64,000 nt of DNA from Paenibacillus auburnensis (GTDB taxonomy: Bacteria > Bacillota > Bacilli > Paenibacillales > Paenibacillaceae), in NCBI RefSeq assembly GCF_927798115.1, contig NZ_CAKMMG010000001.1, positions 124,001-188,000 of the forward strand. The letters run 5' to 3'. The number at the start of each line of letters is the position of its first letter. Position 1 is the first letter of the stretch. The notes below the pieces were generated by a model. The model searched no databases. It saw nothing but the letters and a program-made list of their open reading frames with translations, and was not told the origin of the DNA. A program made the position numbers and the translations under genes. This document shows, one piece after another, positions 7,927-15,771 of this stretch.

Positions 7927-10900
7927 GGATTGAGCAGTTACAGATTGGCGGTTTTGGCCGCCTGCAGCAGCGGGAGATGGTGCTGCAGGAGGGGGTTACC
8001 GTCCTGTATGGGCGCAATGAAGCCGGCAAAAGCACAACGCTGCAGTTTATCCGGGCAATGCTGTTCGGAATTCCCAGCAGGGCCAACCCGGCGGAGAGAT
8101 ATGAGCCGGCGCAAGGCGGGCAGCATGGGGGTATGTTGACCGCTTACGACCGGGAAGGGGCGCGCTGGATGATCCGCCGCTATGCTGCAGGGGGAGAACT
8201 GCAGGGGCGGAGCGAAAAACTGAACATCACCGTCAGCCATCCCGATGGCAGAACAGAAGAAGCAACACAGGAAGAGCTGGAGCGGCGGCTTTTGGGAGGG
8301 ATCTCTCGAAATATGTTCCGCCAGCTGTTCGCCGTGTCGCTGGACGAGCTGCAGGAGCTCGGCGCGCTGCAGTCCGAGGAGATGAGCAGCTATTTGTTCC
8401 ATGCCGGCATGGGCGGGGGCGGGGAAATTATGCGGGCCGAGCGCAAGCTTATTCAGGATGCAGAGAAGCTGTATAAGCCGCGGGGCAAGGTGCAGGAAGC
8501 TGCAAAGATCCTGCAGCAAATCGAGAAGCTGGAGCGCGAGATGGCAGAAAGCCGCTCTTTCCTGCCGAGATATAACGAGAATTTGGCCGCACTTGAACGG
8601 GCGGAACAGAAATTGATGCAGCTGGAGGAATCCCGCACGGGCGCCGGCAACAGGTTGGCGCTGCTGCGCAAAGCTGCGGATATCCGTGAGCTGTGGCTGA
8701 AATGGCGTGAAGCCCGCCTTGAGCTTGCCGATCTGCCGGTGATCGAGTCTTTTCCAGATAACGGGATGGCCCGGTGGCAGGCGCTGGAGGGGGAGATCCG
8801 GAACGCAGAAAGTGCAGTGTACCGGCTTAAACGCCAGCAAGATGAGCTTACGGCCGAGCTTGCAGAGCATCCGCCGGACGAGCTGCTGGCTGCGCAGGGT
8901 CCAGTACTCGAGCAGCTGGACCGCCGCCGGTCCAGCTATGAGGACCGGCGGGCTGAACGGCAGCGGCTGGAAGCCGAGCTTGCCTCACAGCAGGCACATC
9001 TGGAGCGCATCCTGCGCAGTATTGGTGCTGGCTGGGGCCCGGCGGAGCTTGCCGGCTTCTCCGGCTCCGCAGCGGACCGTGAAGCGGCACGGCGCTTTGC
9101 TGCGGCATTCGCCGGCTACGACCGGCGGATGGAGGCCCGGGAGGCGGAGCGGCAAAGCCTCCGCTCCCGGATGGCTGCCGCTGCTGCCGCGCTGCAGGCG
9201 GCGGAACGCTCGCTTGCGCGCGAGCATGCAAGCGGCGCAACCAGCTTCGCGGGCCTCGCCCCGCGAAGCCCGCGCGAGGTGCTGCAGCTGTGGGACGAGC
9301 TGCAGCAGGCCGCCGAGCGCTGGCGCGAAGCGCAGCTCGGCGCAGGTACCGGCGCCGGCCGCAGCCCCGGCGCAGAAGACCGCCGGGCGGCACGCTACCG
9401 GCGGCTGCTTGCCGCAGGCGCAGCGCTAACGCTGCTGCTGCCGGCGGCGCTTCAGCTGACCGGCGCGGCGCCGGTCAGCGTCTGGTCCGCGCTCGGCCTG
9501 CTGGCCGCCGCGGACCTGGTCCTGTGGGCCGGCCTGCGCGCAGCTGGCCGGGCTTCGTCCCCGCCGGGAGCTGGCGGGGACAGCGGGGCCGCCGCAGCCG
9601 AGATGCTGCGGCTGCGGGGGCTTTTGCTCTCCGGCGCGGAGCCGGAGAGCGGACTGAGCCGGCCGGGACGCAGGCCGGCGGGCGGCGCCAGCCCTGATGC
9701 AAGCGGGCTGGAGGCCGGGATGAAAGAGCTGCGCCGCCTGATGGAAGCATGGAACGCTTGGCGGCAGCGGATAGACCGGCTGTCCGGCGAACATGAGACC
9801 TGCCGGACAGAAGCAGAAGCGCTCGCCGGGCAGGAGCGCGCACTGGCCGAAGAGCTGAACCGTGCCGAGGCCGAGTTCACGGAGCTGGACGAACGATATG
9901 CAGAGTGGCTCCGTCAGCGCAGCCTGCCGGAAGGCTTGTCGCCGGAAGGCCTGCCGGATATTTTTGCACTGGTCGAGCAGGGCAACGACCTGCTCCGCCA
10001 GCATAGCAAGCTGACTCAGCGGCTCAATGAGCTGGAGGCGGAATGCGGCGCTTATGAGCAGGAAGCCTTGTTGCTGATGAAGCAGGCCGGAATGACAGCT
10101 GCCAGCCGTTCAACTACCTCAATTCCAGGCAGAACAGTGAGCGCAGCAGGTATTGTTCCAGCATCTATCCATCCGGACATTCCGTCGATTGCTGAGATAA
10201 CCGATACTCTGACAGATTCAAAAGGCATCCCTGCCGTTCAGTCGCAACAATCGCAGGAAGCCTCTAAAATTCCAGCTATAGCTTTGAATACAGCAATCAC
10301 GGGACAGGACAGCCCTTATTTTGCTTCGGTTGAAGGAGACAGTGATGCTGGAATTTCTGTATTCACGCTGCTCAGCTGGCTGGAGACCCGGAAGCGGGAT
10401 TGGGATTTGTTGAAGCGTGAACTGCTGCGCCGGGAGGGCATCCATACCCGGTTGACCGAGGTACAGATAGAACTTGCAGAGAACAGCCGGATCCTGGAGG
10501 ATTTGAAGCAGCGCAGCAGCAGCCTGCTGCGTGAGGGAGGAGCCTTGGACGGTGAAGATTTTCTGCGGCGTTCATCGGCGGTGCAGCTGCGGGTCGAACT
10601 GACGAAGTCTATCCGTCAATGGGAGCTGGCGATGTTCGGCGGCTGGGAGGGCGGCGGGGCAGAACAGCTGCAGCAACTTCTGGAGCACCATGATGCCTTT
10701 GCTCTGGAACAGGAGCGGTCCGCCGCCGAAGATACGGCGGCTAACATTGAGGAAGAACGGAATACGCTCCTGCAGCAGCGGGGCAAGCTGCTTCAGGAGC
10801 GGGAATATTTGAAGGAACGCTGTATGCAGGATACCGTTAATCAGCAGCTGGAGGAACAGCGGACTGCGTTGCGGAGTCTGGCCGGACAATATGCAGTAAA

Positions 10901-11348
10901 CGCATTGGCTGCAGAGTTGATCGGCCGGACAAGAAGGATTTATGAGCAGGAGAAGCAGCCCCAAGTGCTGCAGCTGGCCTCTGCCTACTTCGCGAAGCTG
11001 ACGGAAGGGGAATACCGGCGGATTGTAATGACACTCGGACATAAGGAGCTAAAAGCGGAGCATGCTTCCTTGGGTCTTATAGACAGCGGGCTGCTTAGCC
11101 GGGGTACTGCGGAACAGCTCTATCTCGCCATCCGGCTGGCTCTGGCAGGGACGATGACCCGCCAGAACAGCCTTCCTCTCCTCTTCGATGATCTGTTCGT
11201 CAATTTTGATGAACAACGACTGTTTGCTGCATTGGCCCTGATTGGTGAGCTATCGGCTACCCGGCAAATCGTAATGATGACCTGCCACCGCCATGTGGCG
11301 GAAGCAGCGGCACGGATTCTTCCCGCTGCTGGGGTAATCAATGTATAA
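7923..11348 (+). CDS. yhaN: YhaN-like SMC/Rad50-type AAA ATPase
   Basis: Predicted ATPase partner of the upstream nuclease, 1141 aa. Walker A GRNEAGKST is at residues 30-38; the ABC signature region LLSRGTAEQLYLAIRLAL is at about 1057-1074, and Walker B LPLLFDDLFVNFD at about 1084-1096. Between them lies a long Glu/Arg/Leu-rich coiled coil. Around residues 490-541 two hydrophobic segments interrupt the coil, as in B. subtilis YhaN, suggesting membrane tethering. Two oddities: bases about 8900-9700 are very GC-rich and encode Ala/Arg-rich coil, and residues about 725-800 form a Ser/Thr/Ile-rich low-complexity insert of lower GC. A 4-bp overlap couples it to yhaO. Confidence 0.87.
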   Translation: MRIEQLQIGGFGRLQQREMVLQEGVTVLYGRNEAGKSTTLQFIRAMLFGIPSRANPAERYEPAQGGQHGGMLTAYDREGARWMIRRYAAGGELQGRSEKLNITVSHPDGRTEEATQEELERRLLGGISRNMFRQLFAVSLDELQELGALQSEEMSSYLFHAGMGGGGEIMRAERKLIQDAEKLYKPRGKVQEAAKILQQIEKLEREMAESRSFLPRYNENLAALERAEQKLMQLEESRTGAGNRLALLRKAADIRELWLKWREARLELADLPVIESFPDNGMARWQALEGEIRNAESAVYRLKRQQDELTAELAEHPPDELLAAQGPVLEQLDRRRSSYEDRRAERQRLEAELASQQAHLERILRSIGAGWGPAELAGFSGSAADREAARRFAAAFAGYDRRMEAREAERQSLRSRMAAAAAALQAAERSLAREHASGATSFAGLAPRSPREVLQLWDELQQAAERWREAQLGAGTGAGRSPGAEDRRAARYRRLLAAGAALTLLLPAALQLTGAAPVSVWSALGLLAAADLVLWAGLRAAGRASSPPGAGGDSGAAAAEMLRLRGLLLSGAEPESGLSRPGRRPAGGASPDASGLEAGMKELRRLMEAWNAWRQRIDRLSGEHETCRTEAEALAGQERALAEELNRAEAEFTELDERYAEWLRQRSLPEGLSPEGLPDIFALVEQGNDLLRQHSKLTQRLNELEAECGAYEQEALLLMKQAGMTAASRSTTSIPGRTVSAAGIVPASIHPDIPSIAEITDTLTDSKGIPAVQSQQSQEASKIPAIALNTAITGQDSPYFASVEGDSDAGISVFTLLSWLETRKRDWDLLKRELLRREGIHTRLTEVQIELAENSRILEDLKQRSSSLLREGGALDGEDFLRRSSAVQLRVELTKSIRQWELAMFGGWEGGGAEQLQQLLEHHDAFALEQERSAAEDTAANIEEERNTLLQQRGKLLQEREYLKERCMQDTVNQQLEEQRTALRSLAGQYAVNALAAELIGRTRRIYEQEKQPQVLQLASAYFAKLTEGEYRRIVMTLGHKELKAEHASLGLIDSGLLSRGTAEQLYLAIRLALAGTMTRQNSLPLLFDDLFVNFDEQRLFAALALIGELSATRQIVMMTCHRHVAEAAARILPAAGVINV

Positions 11349-11350
11349 AG

Positions 11351-11437
11351 AGCAGACATAGGCTGAGGGGCCTCAGGGAACCGTTACCCTGTCAGTGAGA
11401 CAGTGTTCAGTTCCAAGGCTCTTGCCTTCTGCTTTTT
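11351..11437 (+). terminator. Branched hairpin terminator / candidate structured RNA after yhaN
   Basis: Starting 3 bases after the yhaN stop, the RNA can fold into a closed multi-branched structure. The outer helix is AGCAGA-AGGC with GCCT-TCTGCT; inside are a small CTGAGG/CCTCAG hairpin and a second arm GGAAC/GTTCC capped by CTGTC/GACAG. TTTTTT follows at 11432-11437. It terminates yhaN at least; the elaborate fold goes beyond a simple terminator. Confidence 0.55.
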
Positions 11438-11554
11438 TGCTGTTTCAGAAACTTTAATTTAATCTGCTGTTGATACTATGGCAATAAGTGTTAAAAGAGT
11501 GTTTATGTCAGCTGGACAAAGTTACACTTGAAAAATGGAAGAAGTCATTCTACA

Positions 11555-11673
11555 GAGCCAGAGCCAGAGCCGGAGCCGGAGCTTGAACTGGAACTGGAAC
11601 TGGAACTGGAACTGGAACTGGAGTTGGAACTGGGATTTAGCCGGAGCTGGAGCTGGAGTTGGAGTTGAAGCTG
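11555..11673. repeat. Imperfect hexanucleotide tandem repeat (GAACTG/GAGCCA type)
   Basis: About twenty 6-bp units of the form GA(A/G)C(C/T)(A/G), with six consecutive perfect GAACTG units at the centre, and GAGCTG/GAGTTG variants to the right. A short frame across it (11535-11762) would encode alternating Asn-Trp, but it has no ribosome binding site and no protein-like flanks. The 11349-11736 stretch otherwise holds only the yhaN terminator. Confidence 0.85.
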
Positions 11674-11736
11674 TGAATGCAGGTACAGAATATCGGGGAT
11701 CTGGGAAGACAAGCGTCGAGAGTCCTGTGCACCCCC

Positions 11737-12106
11737 GATTCTGCCGCCAGCAGGTAGAATGAGTAAATCAAAGGTATAAATCCCTTTGATTCTGCCGCTA
11801 GCAAGCAGATTGAGTGAAACAAAGTCATAAATCCCCCAGATTCTGCCACCAGCAGGTGGAATGAGTAAATCAACGGTATAAATCCCTCTGATTCTGCCGC
11901 CAGCAGGCAGATTGAGTAAATCAACGGTATAAATCCCTCTGATTCTGCCTCCAGCAGGCAGATTGAGTAAATCAAAGGTATAAATCCCTTTGATTCTGCC
12001 GCCAGCAGGCAGAACGAGTAAATCAAAGGTATAAATCCCTCTGGTTCTGCCACCAGCAGGCAGAACCAGTAAATCAGAGGCATAAATCCCTCTGATTTAC
12101 TTCTGA
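11737..12106. repeat. Seven tandem 51-bp units with alternating inverted repeats
   Basis: Units begin at 11737, 11788, 11839, 11890, 11941, 11992 and 12043, with a partial eighth at 12094; the period is exactly 51 bp with no indels. Each unit holds hairpin A (TCTGCC, 7-base loop, GGCAGA) and one half of hairpin B (AATCAAAGG / CCTTTGATT across a TATAAATC loop). Several base changes are matched on the opposite arm. Because 51 is divisible by 3, one minus-strand frame stays open for 148 codons with a 17-residue repeat (GFIPLIYSICLLAAESE type). That frame has no ribosome binding site, so I treat it as a by-product. The array fills the gap between two convergent genes. Confidence 0.9.
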
Positions 12107-12139
12107 ACTGGGCCCTTCCCGGCGTAGGGGGATGTTAAG

Positions 12140-13258
12140 TTATTTTCGGATCCGGATCGCTGGCTTTACAGCGACAATAGTAATTCCTGTGCTCTCGGGG
12201 CTGGGGGGCTCGCCTGTCCGCGGCGGCAGCGACGTTGGGGCCCGCAGCAGCATGATGACCCAGACCAGTGCCAGGGCACCGAAGATCGGGTAAAATACTC
12301 CAAGCAGCGAGCTGAAGCCGAATTGGCTGAACAAATAGCAGATCAGCATGAGCAGCGGCGTCACCAGGGTTGGCGCAATAGGCAGACGCTGTTTCAGCTG
12401 TACACTGACTCCATAAATATCGGCGACAAAGGTGCTGAAGATTTCCAGAAAGATCAGCAGCAGATAGATCAGCTGCACAATGGGGCCGAGCCGGAAGGCG
12501 ATGCTGCCCATGGGAACCTCAAACTGCAGGATGCCCGGCATCTGCGAGCTCATTGCAAAATGTGCAGCCAGCAGCATAAAGCCGATTCCCAGCCCGCCAA
12601 GAATGCCGCCGCGCATCAGGGCTTGTTCATCATCCGTGTGCCGGGCCAGCGGAACAAGTACGGCTTGGGCCATTCCGAGGTTAAAGGCAGTATAGAGCAG
12701 CGGCGACATCCATGCGCCAAAGATACTGCTGTCCGTCTGCAGGAACAGAAAACGCTCTGCACCGGGCAGTCCGAATGTATTAAAAATAATGATTAGCGAC
12801 AGAGTAAGCATCAAAGGTACAACCAGACTATTGATTTGTAAAATTCCGTTAATCCCGCGTTTCAGCAAAAAATAAGATCCAAGAATAGTAATCAGCAGTC
12901 CGGCCTGGTAGGGCAGCCCCAGATGCTCCTGAAAAATAGCTCCAGCCCCTGCTAACATGATACTGTTCACCCCGATCAGGATGACCATCGTAAAGAGACT
13001 GATGCTGGCGCCTGCTTTTTCACCAAACAGATGCCGGTTGAAATCCTCATACGAATCCGCTTCAATCCGCCGGGCGATGATCATCATCTTGGTACCCAGC
13101 CAAATGAACAGCGCGGTCGATAACAGAATGGTCAGGAGTGCAAAGTGGCCGTACCGGGTGAAAAAACGTAGAATCTCCTGTCCGGTAGCAAAGCCGGCGC
13201 CAACGATGGTGCCGATATAAGTGAAAGCAATTTGCAGCGTGCGGACATGCGATTTCAT
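12140..13258 (-). CDS. ykvI: YkvI-family integral membrane protein
   Basis: A 372-aa polytopic membrane protein with about ten hydrophobic segments. It opens with a glycine-rich first helix (FTYIGTIVGAGFATGQEILRF), which resembles the substrate-site helix of LeuT-fold/APC-type transporters and is typical of the YkvI family. The substrate is unknown, and the C-terminal tail is short and basic. The ATG at 13258 follows AAAGGAGGGGAGCT. The gene is monocistronic and convergent to yhaN, with the 51-bp repeat array beginning 34 bp beyond its stop. A transport role is inferred from fold only. Confidence 0.8.
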   Translation of the reverse strand: MKSHVRTLQIAFTYIGTIVGAGFATGQEILRFFTRYGHFALLTILLSTALFIWLGTKMMIIARRIEADSYEDFNRHLFGEKAGASISLFTMVILIGVNSIMLAGAGAIFQEHLGLPYQAGLLITILGSYFLLKRGINGILQINSLVVPLMLTLSLIIIFNTFGLPGAERFLFLQTDSSIFGAWMSPLLYTAFNLGMAQAVLVPLARHTDDEQALMRGGILGGLGIGFMLLAAHFAMSSQMPGILQFEVPMGSIAFRLGPIVQLIYLLLIFLEIFSTFVADIYGVSVQLKQRLPIAPTLVTPLLMLICYLFSQFGFSSLLGVFYPIFGALALVWVIMLLRAPTSLPPRTGEPPSPESTGITIVAVKPAIRIRK

Positions 13259-13313
13259 AGCTCCCCTCCTTTAGTCCTCTAATTATAAAATGGGCAGCGC
13301 CCGCAGGATTGCC

Positions 13314-13343
13314 TTGTGCAGTCCGTATAGTACAGGTTATGAT
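13314..13343 (+). promoter_or_regulatory. Possible xpt promoter
   Basis: TTGTGC (13314-13319) and TATGAT (13338-13343) with an 18-bp spacer. No purine-riboswitch consensus is visible between this site and the xpt start. Confidence 0.35.
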
Positions 13344-13435
13344 GATGAGCAGAAGGACATGACTTCCGCCTCTTGAAATGAGTAATAAGGAAAGTGGAAC
13401 GTCTGGAATTATAAAGGTAATGGAGGTACACAGTC

Positions 13436-14008
13436 ATGGAAGTTTTGAAACAGCGGATTTTAGAGGAAGGCGTTGTCCTTTCGGATCAGGTGCTGAAGCT
13501 GGATGCTCTGCTTAACCACCAGGTTGATCCTATCCTTACGATGGAAATGGGACGGGAGTTTGCCGGGAGATTTGCGGATGCCGGTGTTACACGAGTGGTT
13601 ACCGTGGAGTCCTCGGGTATTGCCGTGGCGTTTGCCACCGCATTGGAAATGAAAGTGCCGCTGGTGTTCGCCCGCCGCAAAAAAACGCTTCTGGCCGATC
13701 CCGATGCACTATGCGAGCGGGTTCCGTCGTTCACCAAAGGAATCGTGACCGATATTATGTTGTCCCGCCAATACATCTCGGCAGATGATAAAGTTCTTTT
13801 TATCGATGATATTATCGCTAACGGTGATGCTGCACGCGGACTTATCAAGATTATCCAGCGTTCCGGGGCTGAACTGGTCGGACTGGGTGTTGTCGTTGAG
13901 AAATGCTTCCAGGCAGGAGCACGTACAATTAGAGAGCAGGGCATCCGACTTGAATCTCTTGTCCGCATCACTTCGCTTGAAGACGGTAAGGTTGTCTTTG
14001 GCGAATAA
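13436..14008 (+). CDS. xpt: Xanthine phosphoribosyltransferase
   Basis: Purine salvage enzyme converting xanthine and PRPP to XMP; 190 aa, cytoplasmic. The PRPP-binding signature VLFIDDIIANGDAA is at about residues 119-132. The N-terminus (LKQRILEEGVVL, KLDALLNHQVDP) and TVESSGIAVAFATAL match Xpt of Gram-positive bacteria, and the length is standard. The ATG follows AATGGAGGTACACAGTC. Unlike B. subtilis xpt-pbuX, there is no adjacent xanthine permease gene and no recognisable guanine riboswitch in the 177-bp leader region, so control is probably different. Confidence 0.93.
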   Translation: MEVLKQRILEEGVVLSDQVLKLDALLNHQVDPILTMEMGREFAGRFADAGVTRVVTVESSGIAVAFATALEMKVPLVFARRKKTLLADPDALCERVPSFTKGIVTDIMLSRQYISADDKVLFIDDIIANGDAARGLIKIIQRSGAELVGLGVVVEKCFQAGARTIREQGIRLESLVRITSLEDGKVVFGE

Positions 14009-14113
14009 CCCGTGGCAATTAACAAAACAAAAGCCTATTTTTAAAACATCTTCTTTTCACCCTATAACTTTTCCTTTATAATAAGCATTAGACATAGGAG
14101 AGGAGGCGTCACA

Positions 14114-14431
14114 ATGGGGAAAGAACCGGTGACAGAGCAATTTTTTATTGATAAACTAACCGAGGCCAAGGATCATTTCGAGCGTGCGCTGGATTGTAAA
14201 CACACAGAGTTCGACGACCTGTATCCCTATATGATTGAACATCCTCAATTTTTCTGGTACAAACGTTATGTCGCATGGTCGGAACTTTTGACTATCACTA
14301 GTCTGTGTCAAGAACTGGATTTCAACTGGAAAGAGAATTTCACAGAAAATCAGGTTGAGTATCTGGAACAACGTGTGATGTCCGCTAAAGTTCTTGATTT
14401 CTGGTTTGAGAAGAATGAAGCGCTGATATAG
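14114..14431 (+). CDS. Conserved-looking small protein of unknown function
   Basis: 105 aa, acidic, rich in aromatic residues (FFWYKRYVAWSELL, DFNWKENF, DFWFEKNEALI), probably all-helical and cytoplasmic. No signal peptide, membrane span or motif that I recognise. AGGAGAGGAGGCGTCACA gives a strong ribosome binding site before the ATG, and a strong terminator follows. It lies 105 bp after xpt, and its own promoter is likely. I do not assign a function. Confidence 0.75.
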   Translation: MGKEPVTEQFFIDKLTEAKDHFERALDCKHTEFDDLYPYMIEHPQFFWYKRYVAWSELLTITSLCQELDFNWKENFTENQVEYLEQRVMSAKVLDFWFEKNEALI

Positions 14432-14449
14432 GAATTTGGTTAAGCAGGC

Positions 14450-14484
14450 AAGACCCAAATGAGCTATCATTTGGGTCTTTTTTT
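14450..14484 (+). terminator. Rho-independent terminator
   Basis: Perfect 13-bp stem AAGACCCAAATGA / TCATTTGGGTCTT with a 4-base loop, followed by a T run at 14478-14484. Confidence 0.92.
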
Positions 14485-14548
14485 GGATACAAGAGTGTTA
14501 TCTATATCAAAATGATACATGCTATAACTGAAGGGGGAATACAAGCTC

Positions 14549-14767
14549 ATGATTAGTGATGAACAGCTGGATGCCTACCGCATTTCCGGCGAGAAGATAA
14601 GGGTCATTCGAGATGCTCTGGAGAGCAATGATGTTAAAGGCATTATTCTGGCTTGGGATGATTCCCAGGTGATGGTGCGCCGTCCCAATAAACGTGTAGT
14701 GAAGCTGGACCGCAACTACATATTCCAGCCCTTCTCGGAACCGAGACAGGCTATTGAAGAATTATAG
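14549..14767 (+). CDS. Small protein of unknown function
   Basis: 72 aa. The translation has a mixed alpha/beta pattern: a helical start (DEQLDAYRISGEKIRVIRDALES), then predicted beta strands KGIILAWDDSQVMVRRP and RVVKLDRNYIFQPF, resembling a small SH3-like barrel (a guess from the strand pattern). GAAGGGGGAATACAAGCTC precedes the ATG. It has its own terminators on both sides. No family recognised. Confidence 0.7.
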   Translation: MISDEQLDAYRISGEKIRVIRDALESNDVKGIILAWDDSQVMVRRPNKRVVKLDRNYIFQPFSEPRQAIEEL

Positions 14768-14781
14768 GATTACCCGCGAAC

Positions 14782-14825
14782 AACAGATGCAGCCCCCATC
14801 CAATAGGACGGGGGCTGCATCTGTT
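14782..14825. terminator. Long hairpin between convergent genes
   Basis: Perfect 16-bp stem AACAGATGCAGCCCCC / GGGGGCTGCATCTGTT around a 12-base loop, without a long T run on either strand. It lies between the 72-aa gene and the oppositely oriented 151-aa gene, probably ending both. Confidence 0.6.
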
Positions 14826-14849
14826 ATGTTGTAAAGATGGTCATCAAAG

Positions 14850-15305
14850 TTAGATGGACATTGCCATCTGTTCAACGCTTTCCGGTTTAGGCAGAACGGC
14901 GAGCTCAGGATTCAGCCCCAGATAAGCGCGCATGCGCTGCATCATCTCACTGCGGAAGCCGGGCCATTGGATATTAATCTCACCAGTGTAGCCCCTGCAG
15001 GTATATTGAGCCTCGACGCCGCGCTGATCCTGGCGGACAGTGGTGATCTTCAAGTTGCGGGAGGTCAGCTCACGGGTAACTTCCTGGAGCATTAGAGAGG
15101 TCTTCTTAGTCGCACTGGACACCAGCTCCATATAGAGCTGTGGAGTCTTGAACAACCCGCTCTTGCCGATGACCCGGCAATCACGTTCAAATACTTTATG
15201 AATAAACGTTAGCAGCAAGTAGCTTCTGACAAGGGATAATTCGTCTTTAGTTATATCTTCAGGAATAGTTGGTGTGTTTAGTGTAGATCTGTTGGTAGTC
15301 GCCAT
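14850..15305 (-). CDS. Hypothetical protein
   Basis: 151 aa, no signal peptide or membrane span. A helical N-terminal half (SYLLLTFIHKVFERDCRVIG, LVSSATKKTSLMLQEVTRELT) leads into a beta-rich part with a single CxxC-like pair absent and one isolated Cys in QYTCRGYTGEINIQWPGF. The ATG at 15305 follows GAGGTGATTTATA. The gene is divergent from tRNA-Leu across an AT-rich spacer. I do not recognise the family; the protein is probably cytoplasmic. Confidence 0.7.
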   Translation of the reverse strand: MATTNRSTLNTPTIPEDITKDELSLVRSYLLLTFIHKVFERDCRVIGKSGLFKTPQLYMELVSSATKKTSLMLQEVTRELTSRNLKITTVRQDQRGVEAQYTCRGYTGEINIQWPGFRSEMMQRMRAYLGLNPELAVLPKPESVEQMAMSI

Positions 15306-15419
15306 TATAAATCACCTCATTTATAGTATGCGAACCTTTGTTCTTATTATACCTCTAATTTATAATTAAAAGCAATAAATATCCAAAAATTAATGAAATA
15401 ATTGAAAAGTAAAAAAAGG

Positions 15420-15448
15420 TTGACTCTAATTTCTCCACATGTTAAGAT
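15420..15448 (+). promoter_or_regulatory. Promoter of tRNA-Leu
   Basis: TTGACT (15420-15425), 17-bp spacer, TAAGAT (15443-15448), 36 bp upstream of the mature tRNA 5' end. Confidence 0.7.
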
Positions 15449-15484
15449 CTATCTTGTGGCCGCGAGAGCGAGTCAACATAATAT

Positions 15485-15568
15485 GCGGTCGTGGCGGAAT
15501 TGGCAGACGCGCACGGTTCAGGTCCGTGTGGTAGCAATACCGTGGAGGTTCGAGTCCTCTCGACCGCA
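15485..15568 (+). tRNA. tRNA-Leu (anticodon CAG)
   Basis: The 7-bp acceptor stem GCGGTCG / CGACCGC closes a class II tRNA with a long variable arm. The anticodon stem-loop CACGG-TTCAGGT-CCGTG gives anticodon CAG (reads CUG). The T arm GAGGTTCGAGTCCTC is canonical. The discriminator is A; CCA is not encoded. A 17-bp-spaced promoter precedes it and a terminator follows. Confidence 0.96.
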
Positions 15569-15577
15569 TCATGAATC

Positions 15578-15624
15578 AAAAAAGGCACGTATAATCACCC
15601 TTTCGGTGGTATACGTGCCTTTTT
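15578..15624 (+). terminator. Terminator after tRNA-Leu
   Basis: Stem AAAAAGGCACGTAT / ATACGTGCCTTTTT with an inner TCACC/GGTG helix; T-rich 3' arm, symmetrical enough to work in both directions. Confidence 0.9.
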
Positions 15625-15682
15625 GTATGAGTTCAGTCTCTTATGTGTGATACAATTCGTTTTGGAAATAAATGAATATGAT

Positions 15683-15722
15683 TGATATATATCAGCCATA
15701 TTGATATGATTGATATATATCA
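15683..15722. promoter_or_regulatory. Twin identical palindromes, likely MarR operators
   Basis: The 12-bp palindrome TGATATATATCA occurs at 15683-15694 and again at 15711-15722, a 28-bp centre spacing, 50 bp upstream of the MarR start. This is typical of autoregulatory MarR operators (family knowledge; binding is inferred). Confidence 0.6.
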
Positions 15723-15771
15723 ATTAACTATAAATTTAGTATTGTTCCTTAGAAAAAGAAAGGTGAGGAAA

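Noticed and set aside
8848..9393. Long minus-strand frames in the GC-rich part of yhaN
   Set aside because: High GC lowers stop frequency. These frames have Arg/Pro/Ala-rich translations with no motifs, while the plus-strand frame carries clear ATPase features.
11535..11762. 75-codon plus-strand frame encoding repeated Asn-Trp
   Set aside because: It is a by-product of the hexanucleotide repeat, with no ribosome binding site and no conserved flank.
11637..12083. 148-codon minus-strand frame with a 17-residue repeat across the 51-bp array
   Set aside because: The start lies inside a repeat unit without a ribosome binding site, and openness follows from a repeat length divisible by three.
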